This document shows, piece after piece, positions 32,296-42,906 of a stretch of DNA of 64,000 bases. The notes under the pieces were generated by a model. That model did not search any database. It worked only from the letters and a program-made list of their open reading frames with translations, and was not told where the DNA came from. The position numbers and the translations under genes are program-made. Numbering within the stretch: position 1 is the first letter of the stretch; each line of letters begins with the position of its first letter. Origin of the DNA: Rhodopseudomonas boonkerdii (lineage in GTDB: Bacteria > Pseudomonadota > Alphaproteobacteria > Rhizobiales > Xanthobacteraceae); contig NZ_CP036537.1 of the NCBI RefSeq assembly GCF_021184025.1, positions 2,790,001 through 2,854,000 on the forward strand. The letters are read 5' to 3'.

Positions 32296-32478
32296 ATGCA
32301 GCAGACCCAGACCGCCCAGCTCTCCACTGCCACCACCGACGTTAATGCCGTCGTGCAGGCCGTTCTCGCCATGGCGCTCGGGCTGTTCATTGTCGGCGTG
32401 GTCGGCTTCTCGCATATCAGCGCGGTCCACAATGCGGCGCATGACGTGCGCCATGCCAACGCCTTTCCCTGCCATTAA
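32296..32478 (+). CDS. cbtB: cobalt transporter subunit CbtB
   Basis: Small accessory subunit of the CbtAB cobalt uptake system, usually found with B12 genes. The 60-residue protein has one membrane helix (about residues 22-43) and the family's His-rich C-terminus HNAAHDVRHANAFPCH, thought to bind cobalt. cbtA follows after 32 nt. No cobalamin riboswitch is recognisable in the short upstream gap. Confidence 0.9.
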   Translation: MQQTQTAQLSTATTDVNAVVQAVLAMALGLFIVGVVGFSHISAVHNAAHDVRHANAFPCH

Positions 32479-32510
32479 TCCCCGCGACTGACAGCGTCCG
32501 CTGAAGACCC

Positions 32511-33245
32511 ATGTCCGTTTTTCGTTCGATCGTGTTCTCGGCAGTGCTCGCCGGAGTCGTTGCTGGTGCGGCTACCACGGCCGTGCAGATGGTTGGCACC
32601 GTGAGGCTGATCCAGCAGGCCGAGGTCTATGAGAAGAAGGCCGAGGCGCCAGCTGCGACGTCAGCGCCCGCGCCGGTCGCTACGGGACACGATCACGGCG
32701 CGCACCAGCACGCTGCCGCAGCCCATGATCACGGCGGCGAGTGGGAGCCAGAGGAAGGTTTTCAGCGCAACGCCTTCACGGCCGGCGCAAATGTCCTGAC
32801 GGCGATCGGTTTCGCGCTGCTGCTTGCCGGTATTTTCGCATTGCGTGGCCGCCCCGTGGATTGGCGTGAGGGGCTGTTCTGGGGGCTCGGCGGCTTTGTC
32901 GTCTTTGTCGCGGCGCCGGGCCTCGGCCTGCCGCCGGAGGTGCCCGGTCAACCCGTGGCCGATCTGACCCTGCGCCAGACCTGGTGGATCGCCACTGCCT
33001 GTGCAACTGCAGCCGGCCTCGGCCTTCTGGTGTTTCGGAAAGCTTCCTGGACGGCTCTGCTCGGCCTCGGCCTGATCGTGCTGCCGCATCTGATCGGTGC
33101 GCCGCAGGCGCCAGCCGGTCATACCGAGGTGCCGGAGACGCTGGCACGCAGCTTCGTCGTGGCTGCCGTCATCACCGGGCTGATCTTCTGGGCAATGCTG
33201 GGTGTTCTCACCAGCATCGCATATCGGCGTCTCTCGCGCGCCTGA
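32511..33245 (+). CDS. cbtA: cobalt transporter subunit CbtA
   Basis: Integral membrane subunit of the CbtAB cobalt transporter. The 244-residue protein has an N-terminal helix (FRSIVFSAVLAGVVAG), a His-rich loop (GHDHGAHQHAAAAHDHGGEW, about residues 60-80) likely to bind metal, and four or five further hydrophobic helices. The substrate is inferred from family and partner; nickel or another metal cannot be excluded. It ends 25 nt before the convergent HAD phosphatase gene. Confidence 0.9.
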   Translation: MSVFRSIVFSAVLAGVVAGAATTAVQMVGTVRLIQQAEVYEKKAEAPAATSAPAPVATGHDHGAHQHAAAAHDHGGEWEPEEGFQRNAFTAGANVLTAIGFALLLAGIFALRGRPVDWREGLFWGLGGFVVFVAAPGLGLPPEVPGQPVADLTLRQTWWIATACATAAGLGLLVFRKASWTALLGLGLIVLPHLIGAPQAPAGHTEVPETLARSFVVAAVITGLIFWAMLGVLTSIAYRRLSRA

Positions 33246-33270
33246 GCGGTCGTGCTTCGGTCTGGCGTAT

Positions 33271-33903
33271 CTAAATTCCAAGCGCCTTGAGCGTGTCGGC
33301 CACCGTGTGCGGCGAAGTGACGTGCACGGCTTGTAGGCCACGAGCGCGCGCGCCGGCGATGTTGTCGATGAGATCGTCGAAGAACAGGATGCGCCCGGCC
33401 GGTACGCCGATTTCCGCAACGACATGATCGAAGCTTTCGGCGTCCGGCTTGCGCATGCCGATCGACGACGACAGGTAAACGTCGCGGAAATGCCCGAGAA
33501 GTTCAGCGTGACGCACCGAGAAATGCGCCACATGTGCCGGATTGGTGTTGGAGAAGGCGTAGAGCGGCCAGCGTCTGGCGGCACGAGGCAGCAGTTCCGC
33601 GATGCCCGGCATCTCGCCGACGAAGATTGCATTCCAGCCATCGAGGAATTGCGCTGGTGTCAGATCGATGTCCAACGTTTCGCGAAGATGCGTGAAGAAG
33701 GCATCGTCCGAAATTTCCCCACGTTCATGACTCATATACATATCGCCACGCGAGAAGCGGGCGACAATGTCTTCCGGCCGGCACCCGGAGTGAGCGGACC
33801 ACACCTGCAGGACGCGCGTGAAGTCGATGTCGAGCACAACCCGGCCGAGGTCGAACAGCAGGGCATCGATGGCGGACGCGTCGATCACGGAGGATGAATT
33901 CAT
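33271..33903 (-). CDS. HAD-superfamily phosphatase, YihX (alpha-D-glucose-1-phosphatase)-like
   Basis: Haloacid dehalogenase-fold hydrolase. The 210-residue protein begins with LLFDLGRVVLDIDFTRVL, in which the second Asp of the usual DxD is Gly, as in the YihX group. Motif II is SNTNPAHVA, motif III includes the Lys of GMRKPDAESF, and motif IV is ILFFDDLIDNI. The ATG at 33903 is chosen over one 33 nt upstream because it fits the family N-terminus. The physiological substrate is unproven. Confidence 0.87.
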   Translation of the reverse strand: MNSSSVIDASAIDALLFDLGRVVLDIDFTRVLQVWSAHSGCRPEDIVARFSRGDMYMSHERGEISDDAFFTHLRETLDIDLTPAQFLDGWNAIFVGEMPGIAELLPRAARRWPLYAFSNTNPAHVAHFSVRHAELLGHFRDVYLSSSIGMRKPDAESFDHVVAEIGVPAGRILFFDDLIDNIAGARARGLQAVHVTSPHTVADTLKALGI

Positions 33904-34080
33904 GTGTGTTCGTTTTTGAATGATGGGCGCGAGCAAGCGAAACTAGCACGGCTTCGTGACGATCCACGATGCGCGATCGAATCATTCTATGTGTGTCGCG
34001 CATGGGAGCCCATCGAAACTTGAGTTGCCATGAAACGAAATTGGTTTGATATAAAGCTTTATTGAAAATTGATTTTGCAG
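33904..34080. other. intergenic, AT-rich segment
   Basis: No gene is seen. The last 60 bases are clearly more AT-rich than the surroundings. A weak promoter-like pair (TTGCCA at 34025-34030; TATAAA at 34050-34055, spacing 19, or GATATA at 34048-34053, spacing 17) points toward the small ORF that follows. Confidence 0.35.
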
Positions 34081-34233
34081 ATGTGGACCCTATTGGCGCT
34101 CGCAATCGTCGTATTCGGTGGTCGTTTTCTGGTGAAGCTCTACGAGCGTCATCTCGATACACAGGTCGGCCCGTGGATTGCGGACGAATTGCAGTCGCAT
34201 CGCACTGAGCGCCGTCGGCTCGGCTGCCGTTAA
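34081..34233 (+). CDS. possible small membrane protein (50 aa)
   Basis: A short frame from the ATG at 34081 to the TAA at 34231-34233 encodes one N-terminal hydrophobic helix (WTLLALAIVVFGGRFLV) followed by a charged tail (KLYERHLDTQVGPWIADELQ). The layout is that of a real single-pass small protein, and an AT-rich promoter-like region precedes it, but no clear ribosome site is seen. I do not recognise a family. It could be chance. Confidence 0.42.
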   Translation: MWTLLALAIVVFGGRFLVKLYERHLDTQVGPWIADELQSHRTERRRLGCR

Positions 34234-34483
34234 GGCTATTGCCGTCGAATTCAGCGGTATTGAGGTTATCGACAAAGTTACAATGCGCATGCGTAGTTAC
34301 GTATGAAGCATTTACGCTTGGCGATACCCGGCTTGGTAGCGCTGGTATCGCCACGCTCGCCGACCCGGATGTCCCCATCCTCCCGTCCGGTCGTTTGACG
34401 TGGTGCCGGGACCGCCGCCAACACTCCCCCATGCACGCGCGCGGTCCCGGTCCATTTTCGCGAAGGCGACGAGAGGGATCCCG

Positions 34484-34843
34484 ATGGCGACAGGCTATAA
34501 TTTCAGTGCGATGTCGATCGATGCGCTCTGGCAGATTCACGAAGAGCTGCGCATCGTCCTGGCCGCCAAAATGGCGGCGCAGCGGCAGGAGATCGACGAA
34601 AGACTACGCGATCTCGATCAGTTTTCCGCGTCTTCGCAGCGCGTGGCGACCGCGCTGCGCCCGACGTCCGGGCCATTCTATCGCAATCCCGATCGCCCGA
34701 CTCAGATCTGGTCGGGCCGCGGTCTGCGTCCGCGTTGGCTGGTGTTTCAGCTCGCGGCCGGGCGAAAACTCGACGAGTTTCGGATCGAGGCGGATAGCAG
34801 CGTCCTCGATGCCGACAAGGAACAGACGCAGAGGCTTGCCTGA
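34484..34843 (+). CDS. H-NS histone-like nucleoid-structuring family protein
   Basis: DNA-binding nucleoid protein and likely silencer of AT-rich DNA. The 119-residue protein has an N-terminal coiled-coil oligomerisation segment (about 10-50) and the C-terminal H-NS DNA-binding motif as TQIWSGRGLRPRWL (consensus TWSGRGRxPxW). The ATG at 34484 follows GAGAGGG, which decides the start. It is convergent with moaC with no gap. The long AT-richer upstream region could allow autoregulation; that is inference. Confidence 0.9.
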   Translation: MATGYNFSAMSIDALWQIHEELRIVLAAKMAAQRQEIDERLRDLDQFSASSQRVATALRPTSGPFYRNPDRPTQIWSGRGLRPRWLVFQLAAGRKLDEFRIEADSSVLDADKEQTQRLA

Positions 34844-35359
34844 TCAGTCGATGGCGTTGTCGGTCACCAGATAATGACCCGACTTGCCGCCCTTCTTCTC
34901 GACGAGGTGAATGCCCTCGATCTGCACGCCACGTTCCACGGCCTTGATCATATCGTAGATGGTGAGACATGCGACCGATACTGCGGTCAGCGCTTCCATC
35001 TCGACGCCGGTGGGGCCGGTCACCTTCACCGTCGCGCGCACCCGGCAGCCCGGCAGCTTCTTGTCGGGTGCGACGTCCACGGTGACCTTCGACAACGCCA
35101 GCGGATGGCACAGCGGGATCAGGTCGGACGTCCGCTTCGCCGCCATGATGCCGGCGATTCGCGCCGTTCCGAGCACATCGCCTTTCTTGGCGTTGCCCGA
35201 GACGATCATGTCGAGGCTGGCCTTGCTCATGATCACCAGGCCTTCGGCAACCGCGATCCTCTCGGTAGCGGGCTTGGTTGAGATATCGACCATACGGGCT
35301 TCCCCGGCAGCGTCGATATGGGTGAGGGCTGGACTCTTGGATTTCGTCTTCTCGGCCAT
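34844..35359 (-). CDS. moaC: cyclic pyranopterin monophosphate synthase
   Basis: Second enzyme of molybdenum-cofactor synthesis, making cPMP with MoaA. The 171-residue protein has [33 protein letters not shown] and KSGHYLV near the end, all MoaC signatures. Its start is 2 nt after the trpC stop, so moaC is translated from the trpD-trpC transcript, an arrangement common in Rhizobiales. Confidence 0.97.
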   Translation of the reverse strand: MAEKTKSKSPALTHIDAAGEARMVDISTKPATERIAVAEGLVIMSKASLDMIVSGNAKKGDVLGTARIAGIMAAKRTSDLIPLCHPLALSKVTVDVAPDKKLPGCRVRATVKVTGPTGVEMEALTAVSVACLTIYDMIKAVERGVQIEGIHLVEKKGGKSGHYLVTDNAID

Positions 35360-35361
35360 GG

Positions 35362-36165
35362 TCAGCTTGCCTGGGCGCGTTTGAGCAGGATCTTGGTTGC
35401 TGCCGTGACGTCCGCTTGCCGCATCAGACTCTCGCCGACCAGGAAGGTCGAGATGCCGACATGTTCCAGCCGCGCCAGATCGTCCGGTGTGAAGATGCCG
35501 CTTTCGCCGACCTTGAGACGATCCTTCGGCATCATCGGCGCCAGCTTCTCGCTGGTCGCGAGCGTCACCTCGAAGGTGCGCAGATTGCGGTTGTTGATGC
35601 CGATCATGGGCGAGCGCAGGTTCAGCGCGCGCTCCAGCTCGGCCTCGTCATGGACTTCGAGAAGCACGTCCATTCCATGATCGATCGCCGCGTCCTCGAT
35701 GTCGCGGGCGAGAGCATCGTCGAGCGCAGCCATAATGATCAGGATGCAGTCGGCGCCATGCGCGCGGGCCTCGACCACCTGATAAGTGTCGAACAAGAAA
35801 TCCTTGCGCAGCACCGGCAACTTGGTAGCGGCGCGGGCTGTCACCATGAAATCGAGATGTCCCTGAAACGACGGCGTGTCGGTGAGCACCGACAGGCACG
35901 CAGCGCCGCCATTCTCATAGGCCTTGGCAAGCGTCGGCGGATCGAAGTCGTCGCGGATCAGACCCTTGGAGGGCGATGCCTTCTTCACCTCGGCGATCAG
36001 CGCGAAGTCGCCCTTGTCGAGCTTACGGTGGATCGCGGTCATGAAGCCGCGCGGTGCGGGCGCAGACTTGGCCAGCGCCTCCAACGTGCTGAGCGGCTGC
36101 TGCTGCTTCGCCCTCGCGATTTCCTCGCGCTTGTAGGCCTCGATCTTGGTGAGGATGTCGGACAT
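35362..36165 (-). CDS. trpC: indole-3-glycerol phosphate synthase
   Basis: TIM-barrel enzyme of tryptophan synthesis closing the indole ring. The 267-residue protein is monofunctional (no TrpF domain). Motifs are [20 protein letters not shown] (catalytic Lys), [21 protein letters not shown] and [13 protein letters not shown], with VGESLM near the end. It lies 14 nt after trpD. Confidence 0.97.
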   Translation of the reverse strand: MSDILTKIEAYKREEIARAKQQQPLSTLEALAKSAPAPRGFMTAIHRKLDKGDFALIAEVKKASPSKGLIRDDFDPPTLAKAYENGGAACLSVLTDTPSFQGHLDFMVTARAATKLPVLRKDFLFDTYQVVEARAHGADCILIIMAALDDALARDIEDAAIDHGMDVLLEVHDEAELERALNLRSPMIGINNRNLRTFEVTLATSEKLAPMMPKDRLKVGESGIFTPDDLARLEHVGISTFLVGESLMRQADVTAATKILLKRAQAS

Positions 36166-36179
36166 GTCGTTCGGCTCCG

Positions 36180-37193
36180 TCAGGCGTTGGAGACGGCCAC
36201 GAGTTGCTTGAGCTTGGCGAGCGCTGCGCCGCTGTCGAGCGACTTCTGGCCCATTGCAACGCCTTCCTTGATATCCTTGGCCTTACCGGCGACGAGCAGC
36301 GCCGCAGCGGCATTGAACAACGCAACATCGCGGAACGCGCTCGGCTTGCCGTCGAGAACGGCCTGCAGCGAAACCGCATTGGCCTTTGCGTCACCACCCT
36401 TCAGCGCTTCGGCAGTCACATAGGGCAAGCCGGCGTCTTCCGGCTTGATCTCGAAATTGGAGATACGGCCGTCCTCCAGCGACGACACGAAAGTCGGGCC
36501 GGTTAGGGTGATCTCGTCAAGACCGTCGGAGCCGTGCACGACCCATGCACGGGCGGTGCCGAGATTTTTCAGCACCTGCGCCAGCGGCTGCACCCACTGC
36601 CGCGAGAATACCCCCACCATCTGGTATTTAACACCGGCCGGATTGGACAGCGGGCCCAGCAGATTGAAAATCGTGCGTGTCGCAAGTTCGACCCGGGTCG
36701 GGCCGACATTCTTCATGGCGGGGTGATGGGCGGGGGCGAACATGAAGCCGATGCCGGCTTCCATGGTGCAGCGGCTGACATCGGCAGGCGTAAGGTCGAT
36801 GTTGACGCCGAGCGCGGCCAGCACATCGGCCGCGCCGGATTTCGACGACAGCGCGCGATTGCCATGCTTGGCAACCGGCACGCCGCAGCCTGCAACGATG
36901 AAGGAGGCGCAGGTCGAAACATTGACGGAACCCGAACCATCGCCGCCGGTGCCGACGATATCGACAGCATCCACCGGTGCGGTGACGCGAAGCATCTTGG
37001 CGCGCATCACTTCCACGGCGCCGGTGATCTCATCGACGGTTTCGCCGCGGACGCGCAGGCCCATCAAGAGGGCGCCCATCTGCGAGGGAGTGGCCTCGCC
37101 CGACATCATGCTGTCGAAAGCTGCCGAGGATTCCTCACGCGTCAGCGAGGCGCCGGTCGCGACCTTGGCGATAATTGCCCGAAGATTGTCCAT
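36180..37193 (-). CDS. trpD: anthranilate phosphoribosyltransferase
   Basis: Transfers phosphoribose to anthranilate in tryptophan synthesis. The 337-residue protein has the PRPP-binding motif [18 protein letters not shown] and the [21 protein letters not shown] anthranilate-site segment. trpE/trpG are not in the window; in Rhizobiales these are a separate locus. It is the first gene of the trpD-trpC-moaC unit. Confidence 0.97.
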   Translation of the reverse strand: MDNLRAIIAKVATGASLTREESSAAFDSMMSGEATPSQMGALLMGLRVRGETVDEITGAVEVMRAKMLRVTAPVDAVDIVGTGGDGSGSVNVSTCASFIVAGCGVPVAKHGNRALSSKSGAADVLAALGVNIDLTPADVSRCTMEAGIGFMFAPAHHPAMKNVGPTRVELATRTIFNLLGPLSNPAGVKYQMVGVFSRQWVQPLAQVLKNLGTARAWVVHGSDGLDEITLTGPTFVSSLEDGRISNFEIKPEDAGLPYVTAEALKGGDAKANAVSLQAVLDGKPSAFRDVALFNAAAALLVAGKAKDIKEGVAMGQKSLDSGAALAKLKQLVAVSNA

Positions 37194-37225
37194 GGGATGC
37201 TTCCGAAAGTGATGCGATGACGGCT

Positions 37226-37309
37226 TGTAGGATGGGTAGAGCGTGAGCGAAACCCATCACGTTCATGTTGCGATGCGATGGGTTTCGCCTTCGCTCTACC
37301 CATCCTACA
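37226..37309. repeat. long interrupted palindrome, repeat family 2
   Basis: Outer arms TGTAGGATGGGTAGAGCG (37226-37243) and its exact complement at 37292-37309, plus inner arms GCGAAACCCATC (37247-37258) and complement at 37277-37288, form a nearly perfect 84-nt cruciform between trpD and the foldase gene. This repeat type is common in Bradyrhizobium-related genomes. It could also end transcripts from the foldase gene. Confidence 0.8.
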
Positions 37310-37323
37310 GATCATCGACCGGG

Positions 37324-39231
37324 TTAGTTATTGCTTGTCGCGCCGGTGGCCAGCGCGAAGGCTTCCTGATTGATCTTGGTGCCGACCTGCTGCTCGAGCT
37401 TGGTGATGTACTGAGCCACCAGCTCATCGGTCAGCCCTCGCTGCAGGCTTTCCTTCAGTTTCTTGGCATCATCCGAGGCCATGTCGATGGTCGGAGCGGT
37501 GATGTCGGTGATCCGGTACACGATCCAGTCCGACGCGCCGGCACCCGGCGCCTGTCCGGTGGCATCCTTGACGCCACGGAACACGGCCTGGATCACGCCC
37601 GGCGACAGGTCCGCCACGGTCGCATCGCGCTTGAACGGTGCCGAGGTCGTCACCTTGAGGCCGGCGCTGGCGGCTTCGTCGGCGAGCTTGGTGCCGCCGT
37701 CGAGCTTCTTGACCATATCCTCGGCCTTGGCACGCAGGCGTTTGGTGATCTCGTCTTCCCGCCAGCGGGTTTCAACCTGCGCTTTCACTTCGTCGAGGGT
37801 GCGGTCACGCGACGGCGTGATGCCGAGCACGTCATACCAGATGTAACCGCCGCCGACCTGGATGGCGTCGTTGTCCACGCCGACGTCGCTGTTGAAGGCC
37901 TGCGAGACAAGATCGGTGCTGGTCGGGAGGCCCGCGACCGGCTGACCGTCCGGGCCGCGGCCCGAACGATCCACGGCTTCGATGGTCACAGCGCTGAGAT
38001 TCAGCTTCTTGGCGGCATCGACGATGTTTGCGCCGCCACCGCGCTCGTCCTCGACCTTGTTATGCATGTCGCTGACGACTGCGCGGGCGCGCTCAATGGC
38101 GAGATCGCGCTTGATGGCCGCGGCTACGCTGTCATAGCTCGGCGTGCTGCCGGCCTGGATCTTGCCGACTTTGACGATGGCGGTGCCGAAGCGGCCTGTG
38201 ACCGGTTGGCTGATCGTATCCGGAGCTAGCGAGAAGGCGGCATCAGCCACGTTCGGATCGAGAATGCCGGCGCGGGCGACCATGCCAAGTTCGATATCGG
38301 CGGGTTTAAGGCCACGCTCCTTGGCAAGATCCTCGAAGGAGAAGCTGTCATTCAGCTTGGCGCGAGCGGCCTGCGCGTCCTCAGCATTCGGGAATACGAT
38401 CTGTGAGATCTGGCGCTGTTCCGGTGTCGAGATGCGGTCCTTGCGTTCGTCATAGATCTTCTTCGCGTCGTCGTCCGAGACGGTGGACCACTTCGCCATT
38501 TCTTCCGGGGTCAGCGCGAGGAAGGCGATCTTGCGATATTCAGGGGCACGGAACTGGGTCTTGCGCTCGTCGAAATAGGCGGCGAGGGCCTCGGGCGAGG
38601 GGGGCTCGACAGTGCCGGCCTGGGCGGCGTCGAGCTTCACGTAATCGATGGTGCGCTGTTCGTTCTGATATCGGCTGAGCGCCTCAAGCATGGGTTTTGG
38701 CGCATCGACGCCGGTGGTGACGGTGGATGCGATCTGGCGTCGCAGGGAGACCCTGCGCTGCTCGGCGATATAGCGCTGTTCGGTATAGCCGAGCGAGCGG
38801 ATCACCTGCTGGAAACGGGCGCCGTCGAACTGGCCGTTCATACCCTGGAAGTTCGGGTCCGCCATAATCTGGCGCAGCACTTCCTGATCGGACACGCCAA
38901 GACCTTTGCGGCGAGCGTCTTCGTCAAGAGCGGCTTCCGCCACCGCCTGCTGCAACACCTGACGGTCGAGGCCGAAGGCGCGGGCCTGGTCCGGCGTCAA
39001 TGGGCGGCCGAACTGGCGTCCGATCTGTTGCAGCTTGTCGCTGAACAGCTGGCGGAACTGCTCTGTCGATATATCGGTCGAGCCGATCGTTGCGACCTTC
39101 GATTGGGCCGAGCCCTTGAAGGCGTCGCCGATGCCCCAGATGCCGAAGCTGACGATCAGGACGCCCATCACGACGGTCATAATCGTCTTGCCAATCCAAT
39201 TGGATGACGCTTTGCGCATTCCTCGAAGCAT
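37324..39231 (-). CDS. PpiD/SurA-like membrane-anchored peptidyl-prolyl isomerase
   Basis: Periplasmic foldase anchored in the inner membrane. From the ATG at 39231 the protein has 635 residues: a single N-terminal anchor helix (IGKTIMTVVMGVLIVSFGIW), a SurA-N-like chaperone region, a PpiC-type parvulin region around residues 245-380 (EQRQISQIVFPNAEDAQAAR...), and a C-terminal chaperone part. A start 66 nt upstream is possible. It is the usual neighbour of trpD or tpiA in Rhizobiales and probably helps BamA clients. Confidence 0.92.
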   Translation of the reverse strand: MLRGMRKASSNWIGKTIMTVVMGVLIVSFGIWGIGDAFKGSAQSKVATIGSTDISTEQFRQLFSDKLQQIGRQFGRPLTPDQARAFGLDRQVLQQAVAEAALDEDARRKGLGVSDQEVLRQIMADPNFQGMNGQFDGARFQQVIRSLGYTEQRYIAEQRRVSLRRQIASTVTTGVDAPKPMLEALSRYQNEQRTIDYVKLDAAQAGTVEPPSPEALAAYFDERKTQFRAPEYRKIAFLALTPEEMAKWSTVSDDDAKKIYDERKDRISTPEQRQISQIVFPNAEDAQAARAKLNDSFSFEDLAKERGLKPADIELGMVARAGILDPNVADAAFSLAPDTISQPVTGRFGTAIVKVGKIQAGSTPSYDSVAAAIKRDLAIERARAVVSDMHNKVEDERGGGANIVDAAKKLNLSAVTIEAVDRSGRGPDGQPVAGLPTSTDLVSQAFNSDVGVDNDAIQVGGGYIWYDVLGITPSRDRTLDEVKAQVETRWREDEITKRLRAKAEDMVKKLDGGTKLADEAASAGLKVTTSAPFKRDATVADLSPGVIQAVFRGVKDATGQAPGAGASDWIVYRITDITAPTIDMASDDAKKLKESLQRGLTDELVAQYITKLEQQVGTKINQEAFALATGATSNN

Positions 39232-39533
39232 GGGGCCAATCTTGTCTGTCAGGAGGGGAACCGGCTTGCGCCAGCGGCTCGAACCGCGTGCAGCCATCGC
39301 CGAATAGGACGCGCATCATAAAGTGGCAACCTCCCCCCCGCAACCGGACGGAAAGGGACGGATTGAAGCGGTTTCAGGCGCTTGGACGGGGTCAGGTGCT
39401 CAGTGACCGAGACGTGCGCCTCGGCCGTCGGTTCGGGAACCGGACAAGCGCGGCGCCTGGCCAGCTTGAGCCATCCTGCCGGCTCTGTTAGCTCAGGGGC
39501 GTCCTCACATCCTCTCGTTACAGGAAGCACCTC
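39232..39533. other. divergent intergenic region between foldase gene and tpiA
   Basis: About 300 nt without a gene. It must contain the divergent promoters for the PpiD-like gene and tpiA. I see a C-tract near 39333 and the tpiA ribosome site AGGAAG just before 39534, but no clear -35/-10 pair. Confidence 0.4.
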
Positions 39534-40307
39534 ATGACCGACGCCGTTCGTCCGTTGATCGCCGGCAATTGGAAGATGAACGGCCTCAAGGCATCTATGA
39601 GTGAGTTCGAAGCGATCCTTCGTAATGCGCCGGAAGTATTGGAGAAAGCTGACCTTTTGGTCTGCCCGCCGGTCACGCTGTTGGCTGCTTTTGCAGCCAA
39701 GGCGTCGAGTTTCGGGCAGGAGGGCCGCACGGCGGTCACCGTGGGGGCGCAGGATTGCCACCCGAAGGCCTCCGGCGCCCACACGGGCGATGTGGCGGCA
39801 GAGATGCTCGCCGATGCTGGCGCGACCGCCGTCATCGTCGGCCATTCCGAGCGCCGTGCCGATCATGGCGAGAGCGATGCCGTGGTCCGCGAGAAGGCCT
39901 TGGCCGCCTGGCGCGCCGGGCTGACGGCGATTGTCTGCATCGGCGAAACACAGGCGGAGCGCGACGCCGGCAAGACGTTGGATGTTTGCGGTACCCAGCT
40001 TCAGGGCTCGCTGCCGGACGACTGCACCTCTGGCAACCTGATCGTGGCCTATGAGCCGGTCTGGGCGATCGGTACCGGATTAACGCCGACTGTCGGGGAT
40101 GTCGAGCAGGTTCATAAGTTTATCCGCGAATACCTCAACCAACGCTTCAAGAATGAAGGACCCTCGATCCGCATTCTCTATGGTGGCTCGGTGAAGCCTT
40201 CGAACGCCAAGGAACTGATGGCGGTGCCGAACGTGAATGGCGCGTTGGTCGGCGGCGCCAGCCTGAAGGCGGCGGACTTCCTGGCAATCGCGGCTGGCTG
40301 CCCCTAG
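39534..40307 (+). CDS. tpiA: triosephosphate isomerase
   Basis: Interconverts DHAP and glyceraldehyde 3-phosphate in glycolysis and the Calvin or Entner-Doudoroff routes. The 257-residue protein has [10 protein letters not shown] (catalytic Lys), VIVGHSERR (catalytic His) and [12 protein letters not shown] (catalytic Glu and loop 6), with [10 protein letters not shown] near the end. Length and motifs are standard. secG follows, the common order. Confidence 0.97.
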   Translation: MTDAVRPLIAGNWKMNGLKASMSEFEAILRNAPEVLEKADLLVCPPVTLLAAFAAKASSFGQEGRTAVTVGAQDCHPKASGAHTGDVAAEMLADAGATAVIVGHSERRADHGESDAVVREKALAAWRAGLTAIVCIGETQAERDAGKTLDVCGTQLQGSLPDDCTSGNLIVAYEPVWAIGTGLTPTVGDVEQVHKFIREYLNQRFKNEGPSIRILYGGSVKPSNAKELMAVPNVNGALVGGASLKAADFLAIAAGCP

Positions 40308-40478
40308 ATCCCCGGGGCAAAGTGGCGGGCGTTCCGTTCAACAAGAGAGGTCTGAGGTTCCCGCCCAAAGGGTTGGCAATTTCGGCCTCCGTCGTGTAGA
40401 CACCTGCAGATTCAAACCCCGCAAGCGCTCAGACTGCAGCCGGCGATCGGCGCGGCGTGCTTGCGATGGAAGGACACG

Positions 40479-40862
40479 ATGCAAAGCGTCATTATCATTA
40501 TTCATCTCATGATCGTCGCCGCGCTGATCGGTGTCGTGCTGCTGCAGAAGTCGGAAGGCGGCGGTCTCGGCATTGGCGGCGGCGGGGGCGGTGGTTTCAT
40601 GACCGGCCGCGGTACGGCCAACCTGCTCACCCGCACCACGGCGTTTTTGGCCGTCGGCTTCTTCCTGACCAGCATGTTTCTGTCCTGGCTGGCGACCTAT
40701 AACCGCGGTCCGACTTCGATCCTGCCGACCGGCGCGCCGGCCGCCCAGCAGGGCGCTCCGTCGCCGCTGACGGCGCCGACCTCGGGTGGCCTGCTCGACA
40801 CGTTGAAAAAGGCCGACGAACAGCAGGCTCCGAGTGCGCCGCAGGCGCCGCAATCTCGGTAA
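40479..40862 (+). CDS. secG: preprotein translocase subunit SecG
   Basis: Small membrane subunit of the SecYEG channel. The 127-residue protein has two hydrophobic helices (about 2-20 and 52-72) separated by a Gly-rich loop (GGGLGIGGGGGGGFMTGRG), with LLQKSEGGGLG typical of SecG. The C-terminal tail (about 85-127) is Pro/Ala/Gln-rich and longer than in E. coli. The ATG at 40479 follows GGAAGGA; a TTG 18 nt upstream is in frame but less likely. Confidence 0.95.
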   Translation: MQSVIIIIHLMIVAALIGVVLLQKSEGGGLGIGGGGGGGFMTGRGTANLLTRTTAFLAVGFFLTSMFLSWLATYNRGPTSILPTGAPAAQQGAPSPLTAPTSGGLLDTLKKADEQQAPSAPQAPQSR

Positions 40863-40916
40863 TTCGCGCGCTAACGCATTGGCGCCATGCAGGATGGACG
40901 CTTCCATCCCGCACCG

Positions 40917-40938
40917 GCAGCCCCCATCAAGGGGCTGC
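40917..40938 (+). terminator. possible secG terminator hairpin
   Basis: An 8-bp GC-rich perfect stem (40917-40924 with 40931-40938) and 6-nt loop lie 54 nt after secG, followed by AATCATTT rather than a real T-run. Confidence 0.4.
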
Positions 40939-40993
40939 AATCATTTCGGAATTCAAGTCACCCACAGCCTCACCGAATATCGGGCGATGGCTG

Positions 40994-41013
40994 CGATTCG
41001 CTTTGGCGAATCG
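40994..41013 (+). promoter_or_regulatory. hairpin in the pyrG leader
   Basis: An 8-bp perfect stem (40994-41001 with 41006-41013) with a 4-nt loop ends 27 nt before the pyrG start. It could affect translation or transcription of pyrG, but nothing visible links it to nucleotide sensing. Confidence 0.3.
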
Positions 41014-41028
41014 GCATCAAGGCGTTAA

Positions 41029-42672
<1,644 letters not shown>

Positions 42673-42704
42673 TTCTCCACCCTCATCCTGAGAGTCTGAC
42701 TCGT

Positions 42705-42736
42705 AAAGCGGTCGAGGTGGTTTTCGACCGCTTTTG
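42705..42736 (+). terminator. Rho-independent terminator of pyrG
   Basis: An 11-bp perfect stem (42705-42715 with 42724-42734), 8-nt loop and TTTT at the base lie 33 nt after the pyrG stop. The AAA...TTT ends make it usable in both directions. Confidence 0.75.
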
Positions 42737-42779
42737 CTCGGAACAATGCCCGTTCAGGTGAGGATTTCGATTCTCCGTC

Positions 42780-42876
42780 CCTCATCCAGAGGAGCCGCGC
42801 AGCGGCGTCTCGAAGGATGACGATGGAGCTTCGCCATCTCATGGTTCGATACGGCGCTATGCGCCCATCGCCATGA
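42780..42876. repeat. palindromic intergenic repeat, family 1 copy B (inverted)
   Basis: Read on the minus strand this segment matches the element at 19298-19407 module by module: ATGG..., GCGCC...TCGAACCATGAG, GAAGCTCC, CATCCTTCGAGACGCC, GCTCCTC.GGATGAGG. A fragment of the same family (CCCTCATCCTGAG) lies at about 42679-42692, so part of the pyrG 3' region may be repeat-derived. Confidence 0.7.
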
Positions 42877-42906
42877 AGGCCAGGGCCTGATGAACAGTCG
42901 GGACAC

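Noticed and set aside
40308..40478. Possible tRNA between tpiA and secG, because GATTCAAACCCCGC resembles a T-arm and E. coli has a tRNA near secG
   Set aside because: No matching acceptor, D- or anticodon stems could be formed around it on either strand.
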